A stretch of DNA of 64,000 nt from the NCBI RefSeq assembly GCF_030272615.1, contig NC_081415.1, positions 104,524,796 to 104,588,795 on the forward strand. Reading direction: 5' to 3'. Of the stretch, positions 55,653-64,000 are shown piece after piece (within the stretch, counting starts at the first letter, position 1; each line of letters starts with the position of its first letter). The DNA is from Cryptomeria japonica (Eukaryota > Streptophyta > Pinopsida > Cupressales > Cupressaceae). The position numbers were made by a program, and so were the translations under genes. The notes beneath the pieces were generated by a model. It was not told where the DNA came from. It was given only the letters and a program-made list of their open reading frames with translations, and did no database searches.

Positions 55653-55752
55653 CATACGAAAAGTTTTATAGTATTCAATTATGTTGCATTGTACCAATTC
55701 AGACTTAATTGTACAAATGCAACATAATTTAATACTATAAAAACTTTCAAAG
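55653..55752 (+). repeat. Foldback hairpin element, copy 2
   Basis: Starts CATACGAAAAG like copy 1 (CATATGAAACC). Arms TTATAGTAT, AATTATGTTGCATTGTAC pair with GTACAAATGCAACATAATT and ATACTATAA around CCAATTCAG. Compared with copy 1, arm changes are paired (TTTCAT/ATGAAA versus TTGCAT/ATGCAA; GTAC/GTAC versus GTAT/ATAC). N2 lies three bases upstream of it. Confidence 0.75.
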
Positions 55753-56449
55753 AATGTTGTATGTAAACCTAATCATACTCTGTGAGACCCTAGTACTTTA
55801 GATTTTCAGCTATGTTGCATGATGAACAACAATGTTTTACAAAATTATATCATAGGAAACCTTTAGTTGTGTATTGAACAATGTTGCATTCTATTAATTG
55901 AAAGATATTCAATTATGTTGCACTATGTTACATGTTTGTGTATATCCAGTAATGTTACATATTTTTTATCAAGTTGATTTACATTCTCATGGTTTATTTA
56001 CATGTTTCATATCATTCTTTTTCCTCAACATGGGAGCATCTCAATTATATTGATTCTTAGTTTGAGACATTTCATAAGCATGGTCCCGTAAATGCCTAGG
56101 GGACTGGGGTCAATACGTGTGCGGGGTCATAAACATGTCAAGTGTAGTTGAGTTCAATTACAATTATAGGCATTCTGATAACACTTATAACTTCTCATAC
56201 TTTAACAAAATCATGTGCCACACTAATATTCGGTCTTAGCAATGAGGGCATGTTGTTATATGAATCCCTTTTGCTATTGAATTGTGTTGCACTAGTCAAC
56301 CATTCAAAATGAATGGGTGAGTCGTGTAGCACAAATCAACACCAATAGACCTTCAAATGGTTGTGTTCTTGTTGCACTACTGATTCATAGTGGAAGGGAG
56401 AGTGGTCGCCAAGGCGAGGATGTTCTAATGGTTGGGTGAACATATTTTT
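55753..56449 (+). other. AT-rich spacer with ATGTTGCA words
   Basis: Words such as AATGTTGCATT and AATTATGTTGCAC (55860-55925) recall the hairpin arms and may be a third, degraded copy. No gene. Confidence 0.4.
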
Positions 56450-56722
56450 GCTCTGTGAAAAGGGGGAAGTAACTATGCACTTGCAAGTTATACAGTCCAA
56501 AAAACCCATCAAAAAACGTTTAAGGGAATGCACTTGTGCTTTGTTACCTTTTCACTCCAAAACAGTGCAAAAGAAACATCGTTCAGTCAAGCCAAACACT
56601 TCGGTGAACATGCAGGTAGACTGGTTGGGTGAACATCTTGTCGTCTACAAACTCTCGAATAGTCGAGAAGAAGCGGGAAGAACAAAAGGAAAATTGGGAA
56701 GGAAAGGCGTAGAGACAGGTGC
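56450..56722 (+). repeat. Dispersed repeat block (inverted partner of 38.1 and 40.2 kb)
   Basis: Two sub-blocks (56450-56565 and 56670-56722) match the reverse complement of 40213-40325 and 38137-38188. A 149-codon open frame crosses the block, but the differences between copies do not favour synonymous positions, so I do not call it a gene. Confidence 0.75.
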
Positions 56723-56879
56723 ATTCAATGTCGTCCTTGTTGGGAAGGTCGAGCTATGTTGTGGCAATAAGGTGAAGCGATGTGGAGTTAATGCGGGGAA
56801 GAGAAAGAGTGTAGGGTGGCGGCGGGTAGAAAAAACAGGCAAGTTGGTCGATAAGGTGGCCATGCATTATTGCAATGGT

Positions 56880-57400
56880 TTTTAAAGACAATAATGCACT
56901 ATTGCAATATTGTTAACACATAATTGCATGAGATGCAATATTGATGTTGCATTATTGCACTATTGTAGTAGTGTAGTATTGGTAGAACGTAATTTAGATG
57001 ACTGCAATTTAGTTTGATCGAGACTACCATGCTTGCACCTAAAATACAAATATGGACGCCCATGGTAGATTTATTCTCATTGATCATGTTAACATGTTCA
57101 ATGTGGCAAAGAATTGAGAACACCAAGTCAAAACATCTGCAATGCCCATGGATTGAGAACACCATGCCTTCAATGATGGGATGTACATTTTCTCTTTAGG
57201 TGTCAAGCATGGTAGTTTCATTCCATCTACACGTTGTGTCATGGCAGTTTTTAAGATGCAATATTGATGTTGCATTATTGCACTATTGCAGTAGTGCACT
57301 ATTGATAGCACATAATTGCCAAAATGCAGCATTCAAAACACATTATTTGCACTATTGCAAAATTGGTAACTCATAATTGCACTATTGATTTCACTTGTAC
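56880..57400 (+). repeat. Duplicated ATTGCACTATTGCA-rich segments
   Basis: Two related segments (about 56885-57010 and 57238-57400) contain repeated TTGCATTATTGCACTATTG words, separated by about 230 unrelated bases. No gene. Confidence 0.6.
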
Positions 57401-57724
57401 ATATAGACATTTTTGCATATACCAATAAAAACAAAAAAAAATTAAGGATTGATACAATGTCCACTGTCCACTTTATAAATCATTTGGACCAAAACAAAAC
57501 AAAAAGTCATGATAATTGTAGTGTTGATTGCAGTAGATGTCACTCACATCAAGTAGTATAGGTCTTAGAACCAACAAAAACAAAGATGGAACCATTGTCC
57601 ATTGTCCATGATAAATATCATTTAAACCAATTAGGAAAAGGAGCAGTAGGTGATCCAAGTTGGACCCTTGGGGATGCAATGAGAACCATGTTCTTAGCCC
57701 CTAATATTGGTAGTTGAGTGCTAG
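57401..57724 (+). other. Gene-free spacer
   Basis: A repeated word pair (ATTGTCCA near 57597; ATGTCCACTGTCCACTTTATAA near 57458) is all I see. Confidence 0.4.
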
Positions 57725-58830
57725 TCACTTGGCTCGGGTTGGGTTGCCATATCCACTGCTACCATGTTGACTTGGAGATGATGTGAAATATGCACTTCTC
57801 ATCATTAGTGGTGGTATGCCTGCAACAAAACTCATAGGAGCAGATAAGTCAAGGGGCAAACATTCATTTGGACTGTTCATTGCATTTGTAAAGTTGGGCA
57901 GGTTCATGTTAATCAAATCCCGCAATATAGGATGGTTTTCGGGCAAGGGAGTGGTTGGAGTTGATGTACTGGTTAACTGCCTTTTCATTGCCAAATCCCT
58001 TGCCTTATTGTGGATGGCCCTTCCCTCTACCTCTTGTTCCTTGAGTGCCTTCTCTTTCTCTTTCTCTTTCTTGTCCTCCTTCTCCCTCTTATGTTGCTCC
58101 TTTTGCTTTTCCTTTTCTTGACGTGCAATTTCCTTTTCAATTATGTCATGTTCCTTCTTTTCCTTTGCCAAAAGACAATCTGCCTTATTCTACTTGCTTT
58201 GTTCTTTCTTTCGGATTTTGGTTTCCTCTGCCTCTTTCTTCTTCTGCTCCTCTACCATTGCAAGGTTCATGTAGTCATCTGATGTGAGTAGTTGAGATTG
58301 ATGGCTCAACCGGATACCTTTATCAACCCCCTTTTGACCCTTTTGGTTGATAGTGTGCACGGGAAGTTTTAAGAATCTCCTGATTAATGGTTTTGATTGA
58401 GAAGTTTGTGTGTCATTATCTTGGGAGGCTATGTTGGCATCCATAGCATTGGCACATACTTCTATTTCTTGTGTACAATCTGCATCAAATACAAGATTAG
58501 CATAGTAATGCACCACCTCAGATGGTAGGGTTGGTGGTGGTGAGGGGAAACTAAAAGTCCCCTGCTCATCCTGGCCCTCATTGTCAATACCTAGGTTGAT
58601 GGCACCTTCTACAACCCAAGTAGGTGGTATTTGTTGAGAGGGAAAACTAAGACCATCCCCACTATTGTCCACCTAATTTTCCATCATTTATTGAGGTGGT
58701 TCATTAGTGTTTGTTTTTACATTTGATTCAAATTGGGTGTTGTGAGCAATATTTTATGCAACCTCTTCAGTTGGCACAGCAACACCTGATAGGCTAAGTA
58801 TGTTTTGCACTGCAGAAGCTTCTTCACCAT
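57725..58830 (-). pseudogene. C-terminal region of the pogo-like gene: charged coiled coil
   Basis: Minus-strand frame from 58672 to 57725 with a single TAG at 58192-58190. Product: a Pro/Ser-rich start (MDNSGDGLSFPSQQIPP), then a Lys/Glu-rich segment of ~90 residues (EEQKKKEAEETKIRKKEQ, EKEKQKEQHKREKEDKKEKE) expected to form a long coiled coil, then a Pro/Met/Ser tail. It lies just downstream of the transposase in another frame and is either its C-terminal extension after a frameshift or a second gene of the element. Function unknown. Confidence 0.5.
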
Positions 58831-59945
58831 CATTTATTTCGAACGTGGTGTTGGGTTGCATATGTCCTCAATGGGTGCATGGGGGTTGAGGGGCCATATC
58901 CCAATCCTCTTGAATCTCGCTTTTATGTTTGAGACTGTCAATGCTTTTGTCAATGATTTGTTGCCTAGTTCAGCAAGTTTTGCCCTTCAAATTTCCACAT
59001 TGGGGTATCTTGTCAGCCATGATGCTCGTTCATGTTTGAAGTATGTCTTGAAAGGAGAAAAGACGATGACATACAAGGGCTGAAGTCTATGAGATGTGTG
59101 AGTGGGCAATGTTAGTAGATCAATGCCTAGCATTTTGGCCTCTTGGATTGTTGCAAGTGCAACATGACTACCATGACAATCGAAGATCAATAAGTGTATG
59201 TTTGTAGTCAAGACACCCCTTGCCACGGACCGTGCAAAATGGTGAAGCCAATTGATGAAGAGTTCCTTTGTCATCCAAGCATGTGGCTGAGCTACCATGC
59301 AAGCACATAGTTCGCACTTAGCTATGTAATTATGTAACTGTCGCTTCACCTTAAACAAGTAGAATCATAGAATGGTTTGGCCAGCAGAATTAACACAACA
59401 TAGAATGGTGATCCATTCTCGACTCTTGGGAATGATGTAGGATACGCTCCTACTTCCTCTTCTAGCCAGAACCCTCATGGCCCCAATTCTGCCTACTTGG
59501 ATGCCTGTTTCATCACAATTCCATATGCGAGCAGGACCATATGGATTTGCATAATACACTTTCGAGTGTGCCTTGTAGAAAGCATAGACAATAGCAAGTC
59601 TAAGGTTAAGTGCCCTATCTTTGTCAAGACCTTCAGCAGTTCACAAAGTGAGTTCTGAATGTCTTCTCTTAAAACCTGACCACCAAGACTTACCGAGAAG
59701 CCCGTTCTTGAAAGGGTTGGATCTAGTTTCGCAAATTTGAGTGACCTTTGCCTTCAAATTGACAATCTCCAATCCATGTCCAGTTGTTGCCATCTCCTTG
59801 CAACATTTGACTATCAGGTCCTCTTCATGAGGGGTGAGGATTATTGGAGGACCTTTCTTGGAGGTGGTTACGAAACCGCCCAACCATTTGGAGAGTGTGG
59901 ATGTTGGGATGGCCCATTTTTTTAGATGCTTCCCTGACAGACATG
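58831..59945 (-). pseudogene. pogo/Tigger-like DDE transposase, inactive
   Basis: Cut-and-paste transposase of the Tc1/mariner-pogo group. Reading leftward: a psq-type helix-turn-helix (SVREASKKxxxPTSTL, around 59930-59890, frame broken), a CENP-B-type DNA-binding segment (LTPHEEDLIVKCCKEMATTGH, then FKNGLLGKSWWSGFKRRH), and the DDE_1 core: first Asp in IWNCDETGIQVG, second in LIFDCHGSHV, and TSHRLQPLYVIVF where the family normally has the third Asp at the Tyr position. It ends RFKRIGIWPLNPHAP, the usual DDE_1 end. In-frame stops near 59641, 59365 and 58987. Loss of the third acid alone would abolish catalysis. Terminal inverted repeats were not found. Confidence 0.85.
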
Positions 59946-60660
59946 CTGAAACATTACTTCAAAACCTTAAAATGAGACTCTATAACTGTACCACTTTTCA
60001 TCGAGAGAAATACATGTATTAAATGGTGTTCTTTAACTTGATTGCAGACCATTTGTCTTCAGTAATTTCCACTAATTCTATGTTTAATTACCCCCATGTG
60101 TTTAGTGATGTAAAACCAATTTATAGTTCAGACTTAAAATTCTGCATTTCTCAATAAAAATTTCTTTGCGTATACAATTTTTTGACTTCCACAACTGAGT
60201 CCCTCTTCCTCTCATGATTGATAAATTCATACGAGCAAATTGAAGGTCCGCATCTTCCAACCAAAAAAATGTTTCCCCAAATATACTTTCTTTCGTCTGT
60301 TGAAATTTGTGTGAACAAGCATATTTATATATATTTAAGACTAGGATTGTTATAATGTTACGTCTGACTACATAAACATCATATATGTAGACCTCATTTC
60401 TTTTGACCTCATTTCTTCTGTTCAACTATGGGATGCATATATTGATTTCTGAAAAAAATAGTGGGTTCTTCAAATATTCTAAGATAATTTTAAAATAGGT
60501 GGTAAGTTTTTTTCTCTTCACTTGTAAAATAATGATAGCTTAGTAAGTCTACTATCGTTGAGCTCCGTAACTAGAAACAGATTATAAGGGTGAAACATAA
60601 TAATTTTCAAACAAAAATCATCCAACCCAGTTAAAATTAAGCATATTATACTAATTTACA
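59946..60660 (+). other. Non-coding flank of the pogo-like gene
   Basis: AT-rich. TGTTTCAG on the minus strand just before the transposase could be a 3' splice site, suggesting an upstream exon I cannot identify. No other feature. Confidence 0.4.
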
Positions 60661-60689
60661 GTAATTTTGCTTCTGTTGGCATCAATTTT

Positions 60690-61135
60690 CATGAATTTCA
60701 ATTTAATATCTATAACTACTTAAAAATATAAAATTGAGATATTAATTTTACAAGTGAAGTGAATTTCAATTTAATATCTATAACAACTTAAAATAAAAAA
60801 TTGAGATATTAATTTTACAAGTTAAGCAGAACCGGTAACCATCTATATTCTAATAACTATTCAGTGGAACATGCTAATTAGAAGCCAAGTAAAAAAACCT
60901 GTACTCTTAATAACCATCCACTTGTATATCCAATAAAGAAAATGTATAAACAATCAAATCAAAATGACCACTTTTTGACACTTACACAACAAATCCTCCC
61001 ATACTAATTAAAAGCCAAGGAAAAAAAACCTGTACTCTCAATAACCATCCACTTGTATATCCAATAAACAAAATGAATAAACAATCAAAATGACCACTTT
61101 TTCACTTACACAACAAATCCTCCCATATTCTACCC
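60690..61135 (+). repeat. Two tandem duplications
   Basis: A ~75-base unit containing AATTTCAATTTAATATCTATAA is doubled (about 60693-60835). Then a ~125-base unit containing CTGTACTC, AATAACCATCCACTTGTATA and ACAACAAATCCTCCCATA is doubled (about 60880-61130). Confidence 0.8.
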
Positions 61136-61229
61136 AATAACCAAAACAATAAAATAGCTATAAGCAACCAAATAGAGATTCAAAGAAAATTGAAAAAAAA
61201 AAACCCCTTTTCAAAAACATAGGGTGGGA

Positions 61230-62360
61230 CCAACAAAATTAGCTATGATGACTTGCTATTGTTCTCCAAAAATTGAATTAGCGTCTCCTTAGAGTTGGGA
61301 ACAAAAATTGAATTAGTGTCTCCTTACATTAGTGTGACTTGCATTTGCATTTTAGTTGGCTGGACAGACGAATTAGTGTCTCCTAAGAGAGTGCAACTTG
61401 CATTTGCATTTTAGTTGGCTGGATAGACACTCGACTATTCTTCTTCGAATTAGTGTCTCCTAAGAGATAGTGCGATTTGCATTTGCATTTTAGTTGGCTG
61501 GATATACGTTTGAGTTGGCTGGATAGACAATTGACTATTCTAATTGAATTAGTGTCTGGATAGACTATTTTAGTTGGCTGGATATACATTTGACTATTCT
61601 TCTCCAAAAAATTTTTGACTAGTCTTCTCCAAAAATTTGCATTGGCTGGATAGACATTTGACTATTCTTCTTCTCCAAAAATTTGCATTTTGCTTATGTT
61701 TGCATTTTAGTTGGCTTGATAGACGATTGACTATTCTAGTTGAATTAGTGTCTGGATAGACGATTTTAGTTGGCTGGATATACGTTTGACTATTCTTCTT
61801 CTCCAAAAATTTGCATTGGCTGGATAGACGTTTGACTATTCTTCTTCTCCAAAAATTTGCATTTTGCTTATCTTTGCATTTTAGTTGGCTGGATAGACGA
61901 TTGACTATTCTAATTGAATTAGTGTCTGGATAGACGATTGACTATTCTAATTGAATGAGTGACTTGCATTTGCATTTTTGTTGGCTGGACAGACAAATTA
62001 GTGTGTTAGTGTGACTTGCATTTGCATTCTAGTTGGCTGGACAGATGAATTAGTGTGTTAGTGTGACTTGCATTTGCATTTGCATTTGCATTTTAGTTGG
62101 CTGGATAGACAATTGACTATTCTTCTCCAAGCATTTGCATTTTACTTGTGTTTGCATTTTAGTTGGCTGGATAGACGATTGACTTCTCCAAAAAATTGAA
62201 TTGATGTCTCCTTAGAATTTTTTGAATTAATGTCTCCTTAGAATTAGTGACTTGCATTTGCATTTTAGTTGGCTGGACAGACGATTGATTGTATTTGCAT
62301 TTAAGTTGGCTGGATAGCCATTTTAGTTGGCTGGACAGCCGATTGACTTGTGTTTGCATT
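61230..62360 (+). repeat. Interspersed minisatellite TTAGTTGGCTGGAYAGACG
   Basis: About 1.1 kb made from shuffled modules: TTGCATTTTAGTTGGCTGG, ATAGACGATTGACTATTC, TTCTCCAAAAATTTGCATT and AATTGAATTAGTGTCTCC. Higher-order order varies. Minus-strand frames with QPTKMQMQ are repeat artefacts. Confidence 0.9.
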
Positions 62361-62805
62361 ATAGTTAATGAAGCACTTTACCTTTAATTTTAATAGAAAA
62401 AAAAATGTTAGACAATCATACATAGTACATCAGAAAGTTGATTATGTACATTAAAACAGACCCGCAAAATAATTTAACCATCCCAGTTTGGCATACAGAC
62501 ATAGGCAGTAGGCAGAATAGAACATTCAAATGCACCTGGCCAAAAATAATTTAACAATCCTAATTTGACTTACAGTCACCATGATTATTTCAACATAAGC
62601 AGAACAGAACATTCAAAAGTACCTCAGAGCACAAGAACAACAAAATATGAACAGATTCAAGCCAAAAAAACATACCAGAGGAGTAATATCAAAATATCAA
62701 CAAACATCTAGCATAAATCTCAATAAGACACATGTCAACATGTCAACATATCACGTACAATCATACATAGTACATCAGAAAGTTGAATATGTAAAAGTAA
62801 CTTAA

Positions 62806-63157
62806 CAATCCCAGTATGGCATACATACACAGTTCAACATAAAATAATTCTAGTTTGGAAAACACAGCTAGTTCACCCAAACATTCAACATAAATCTCAA
62901 TAAAACATATGGCAACATAACGTATTCACTAGCTGTCTACTACAGAATGTAAGAATGTGTGCTAGAAATCCTTCAAATAACAATCCCAGTATGGCATACA
63001 TACACAGTTCAACATAAAATAATTCTAGTTTGGAAAACACAGCTAGTTCACCTAAACATTCAACATAAATCTCAATAAAACATATGGCAACATAACGCAT
63101 TCACTGGCTGTCTACTACAGAATGTAAGAATGTGTGTGCTAGAAATCCTTCAAATAA
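62806..63157 (+). repeat. 175-bp tandem duplication in the eIF5 3' flank
   Basis: 62806-62980 and 62981-63157 are nearly identical; the second copy has a 2-base TG insertion and a few substitutions. Starts CAATCCCAGTATGGCATACA. A looser repeat of ACATAGTACATCAGAAAGTT occurs at about 62423 and 62765. Confidence 0.9.
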
Positions 63158-63532
63158 GGCTAAATAATAGGGTTTCAACACAGATCTCAACTGAAAGTAA
63201 CATCATCAATTCAATAGCTGTCTAGGACAAACGTAGCAGATACGTCAGAACTTGACATTTCTAAAAATACTATACATAAAACTGTCTGCTTCATAGGTAG
63301 CTTATATAAAAAACAATCAACAGATGTCTGCAACTCTGAACGTAAGAATAATTCACTAGGCTGTTTAGGCTGTCTTCTTCAAAAGTACTGGTAGAAACGA
63401 TACTTAGAAAATGTTAGAAACCATAAGGATAAAGCTGCACAAGGCAGAATCATTATTTGAGAAGAGAGTTCGATAAAATTACTTCAGAAGAGTTCGAAAA
63501 AAGTGCTACAGATGTAGCAAGGTAGAAGATTC
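63158..63532 (-). other. 3' untranslated region/flank of eIF5
   Basis: About 370 bases downstream of the eIF5 stop, AT-rich, with no ORF. The 3' untranslated region is expected here; no poly(A) site could be fixed. Confidence 0.5.
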
Positions 63533-64000
63533 CTAATCCTCCTCCGATTCAGCCTCTGCATTCTTCAACCACTCAACAAATGGTTTGACATTTTTCCAAA
63601 TTGGCAATGCCTTCTTTTCAGCATCTGTTGTACCTTTATCAAACCACTCATAAATAATTTCTTCCTCCAATATCTCCTCATCGTACAGGAACTTAAGAAC
63701 TAAAGGAACCTCCTTCACAGCTTCAACACGAGCATGATTACAAAATGCTTCCACCGCACCAAGCAGCAGCTTCTGAGAATTTTCATCCTGCACAACTTCG
63801 GACAAGAACTGTTTATTTTTAGTTACCTCTTTTGAAAACCCTTTACCTGCACCATTAAAAAGAGCTTCAAAATAGGCATTCATTATTTCTTGTGGAGAAC
63901 CATTTGATGATTGCATAAAAGATGCCAGTTGACTCGGTGTACTTGCATTCTTCTTTTTCATCTTATTCTTAAAAGCTAGGACAAGATCATCATGAATACT
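63533..64000 (-). CDS. Translation initiation factor eIF5, C-terminal part (W2 domain)
   Basis: An open frame reads leftward from the window edge to a TAG at 63535-63533 (155 codons; the gene continues to the right). eIF5 is the GTPase-activating protein for eIF2 in the cytosolic 48S pre-initiation complex; its C-terminal W2 (HEAT-type) domain contacts eIF2-beta, eIF3 and eIF1. The sequence has a charged linker, then the helical W2 domain with the two aromatic/acidic boxes: DEEILEEEIIYEWFDKG and PFVEWLKNAEAESEED at the end. The order and ending match eIF5 better than eIF2B-epsilon, eIF4G or eIF5-mimic proteins, which share the domain. No stop or frameshift, so it is probably a working gene; a processed pseudogene cannot be ruled out from this end alone. 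Confidence 0.88.
   Translation of the reverse strand, partial: SIHDDLVLAFKNKMKKKNASTPSQLASFMQSSNGSPQEIMNAYFEALFNGAGKGFSKEVTKNKQFLSEVVQDENSQKLLLGAVEAFCNHARVEAVKEVPLVLKFLYDEEILEEEIIYEWFDKGTTDAEKKALPIWKNVKPFVEWLKNAEAESEED

Noticed and set aside
56436-56885. 149-codon ORF sharing LQVIQSKKxIKKRLREC with a frame at 40.2 kb
   Set aside because: The nucleotide match extends equally over all codon positions and the frame is not conserved beyond the block, so it is a dispersed repeat rather than a shown gene.
61383-62359. Minus-strand ORFs rich in QPTKMQMQ and SSQLKC
   Set aside because: They translate the minisatellite modules.
1-64000. tRNA, rRNA or other structured RNA genes
   Set aside because: No cloverleaf with B-box-like core or rRNA stretch was seen on either strand; only primer-site complements of tRNA ends are present.

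Overview
The window is nuclear DNA of a large, repeat-dominated plant genome. A conifer or other gymnosperm is plausible from the kilobase-scale nested Ty3/gypsy elements and long AT-rich LTRs, but this cannot be proven from the sequence alone. The only clear host gene is the 3' end of a translation initiation factor eIF5 gene on the minus strand at the right edge (63533-64000). Almost everything else is transposable element or tandem repeat.

Layout. (1) 1-3488: 3' non-coding end and 3' LTR of element 'A', which continues off the left edge and sits inside the 5' LTR of a larger element, E1. (2) 3489-37113: E1, an old Tat-type Ty3/gypsy retrotransposon (two RNase H domains, no chromodomain) with remnants of leader, gag, protease, G-patch, RT, RNase H and integrase, and an antisense plant-mobile-domain (PMD) ORF before its 3' LTR. 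E1 carries two nested insertions. Element N1 (8138-17585, duplicated target CCACC) splits gag. It has three LTRs and no pol; in the gag position it has a proline/serine-rich ORF with a basic tail. A full-length L1-type LINE (29911-36143, minus strand, 17-18 bp target duplication) splits E1's 3' LTR. (3) 37114-43793: arrays of self-complementary tandem repeats, microsatellites, AATTG palindromes and a ~1.5 kb LTR-like segment. (4) 43794-55645: element N2, young by its near-identical 1090-bp LTRs and perfect CTAAC target duplication. It keeps gag, protease, G-patch and an intact integrase, but RT and most of RNase H are deleted. (5) 55646-62400: a foldback hairpin, a dispersed repeat block, a dead pogo/Tigger-like transposase gene on the minus strand, and minisatellites. 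(6) 62400-64000: 3' flank and last coding part of eIF5.

How the parts relate. A, E1, N1 and N2 differ in coding content and LTR body but end in the same way: a hairpin, a G-tract, a second hairpin abutting the polypurine tract AGAGGGGCAAA, then an LTR beginning TGTAG. The stem sequences differ between elements while pairing is kept, which points to a selected RNA or DNA structure. N1 and N2 also share a primer site, an LTR R/U5 block, a ~750 bp leader block and a 6-bp-stem hairpin (four copies in the N2 leader). N1 is therefore best read as a non-autonomous partner using the machinery of an N2-like element. N2 itself has lost RT yet inserted recently, so it too was probably mobilised in trans. 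These shared cis-structures, with the replacement ORF in N1 and the antisense PMD ORF in E1, are the most interesting content of the window.
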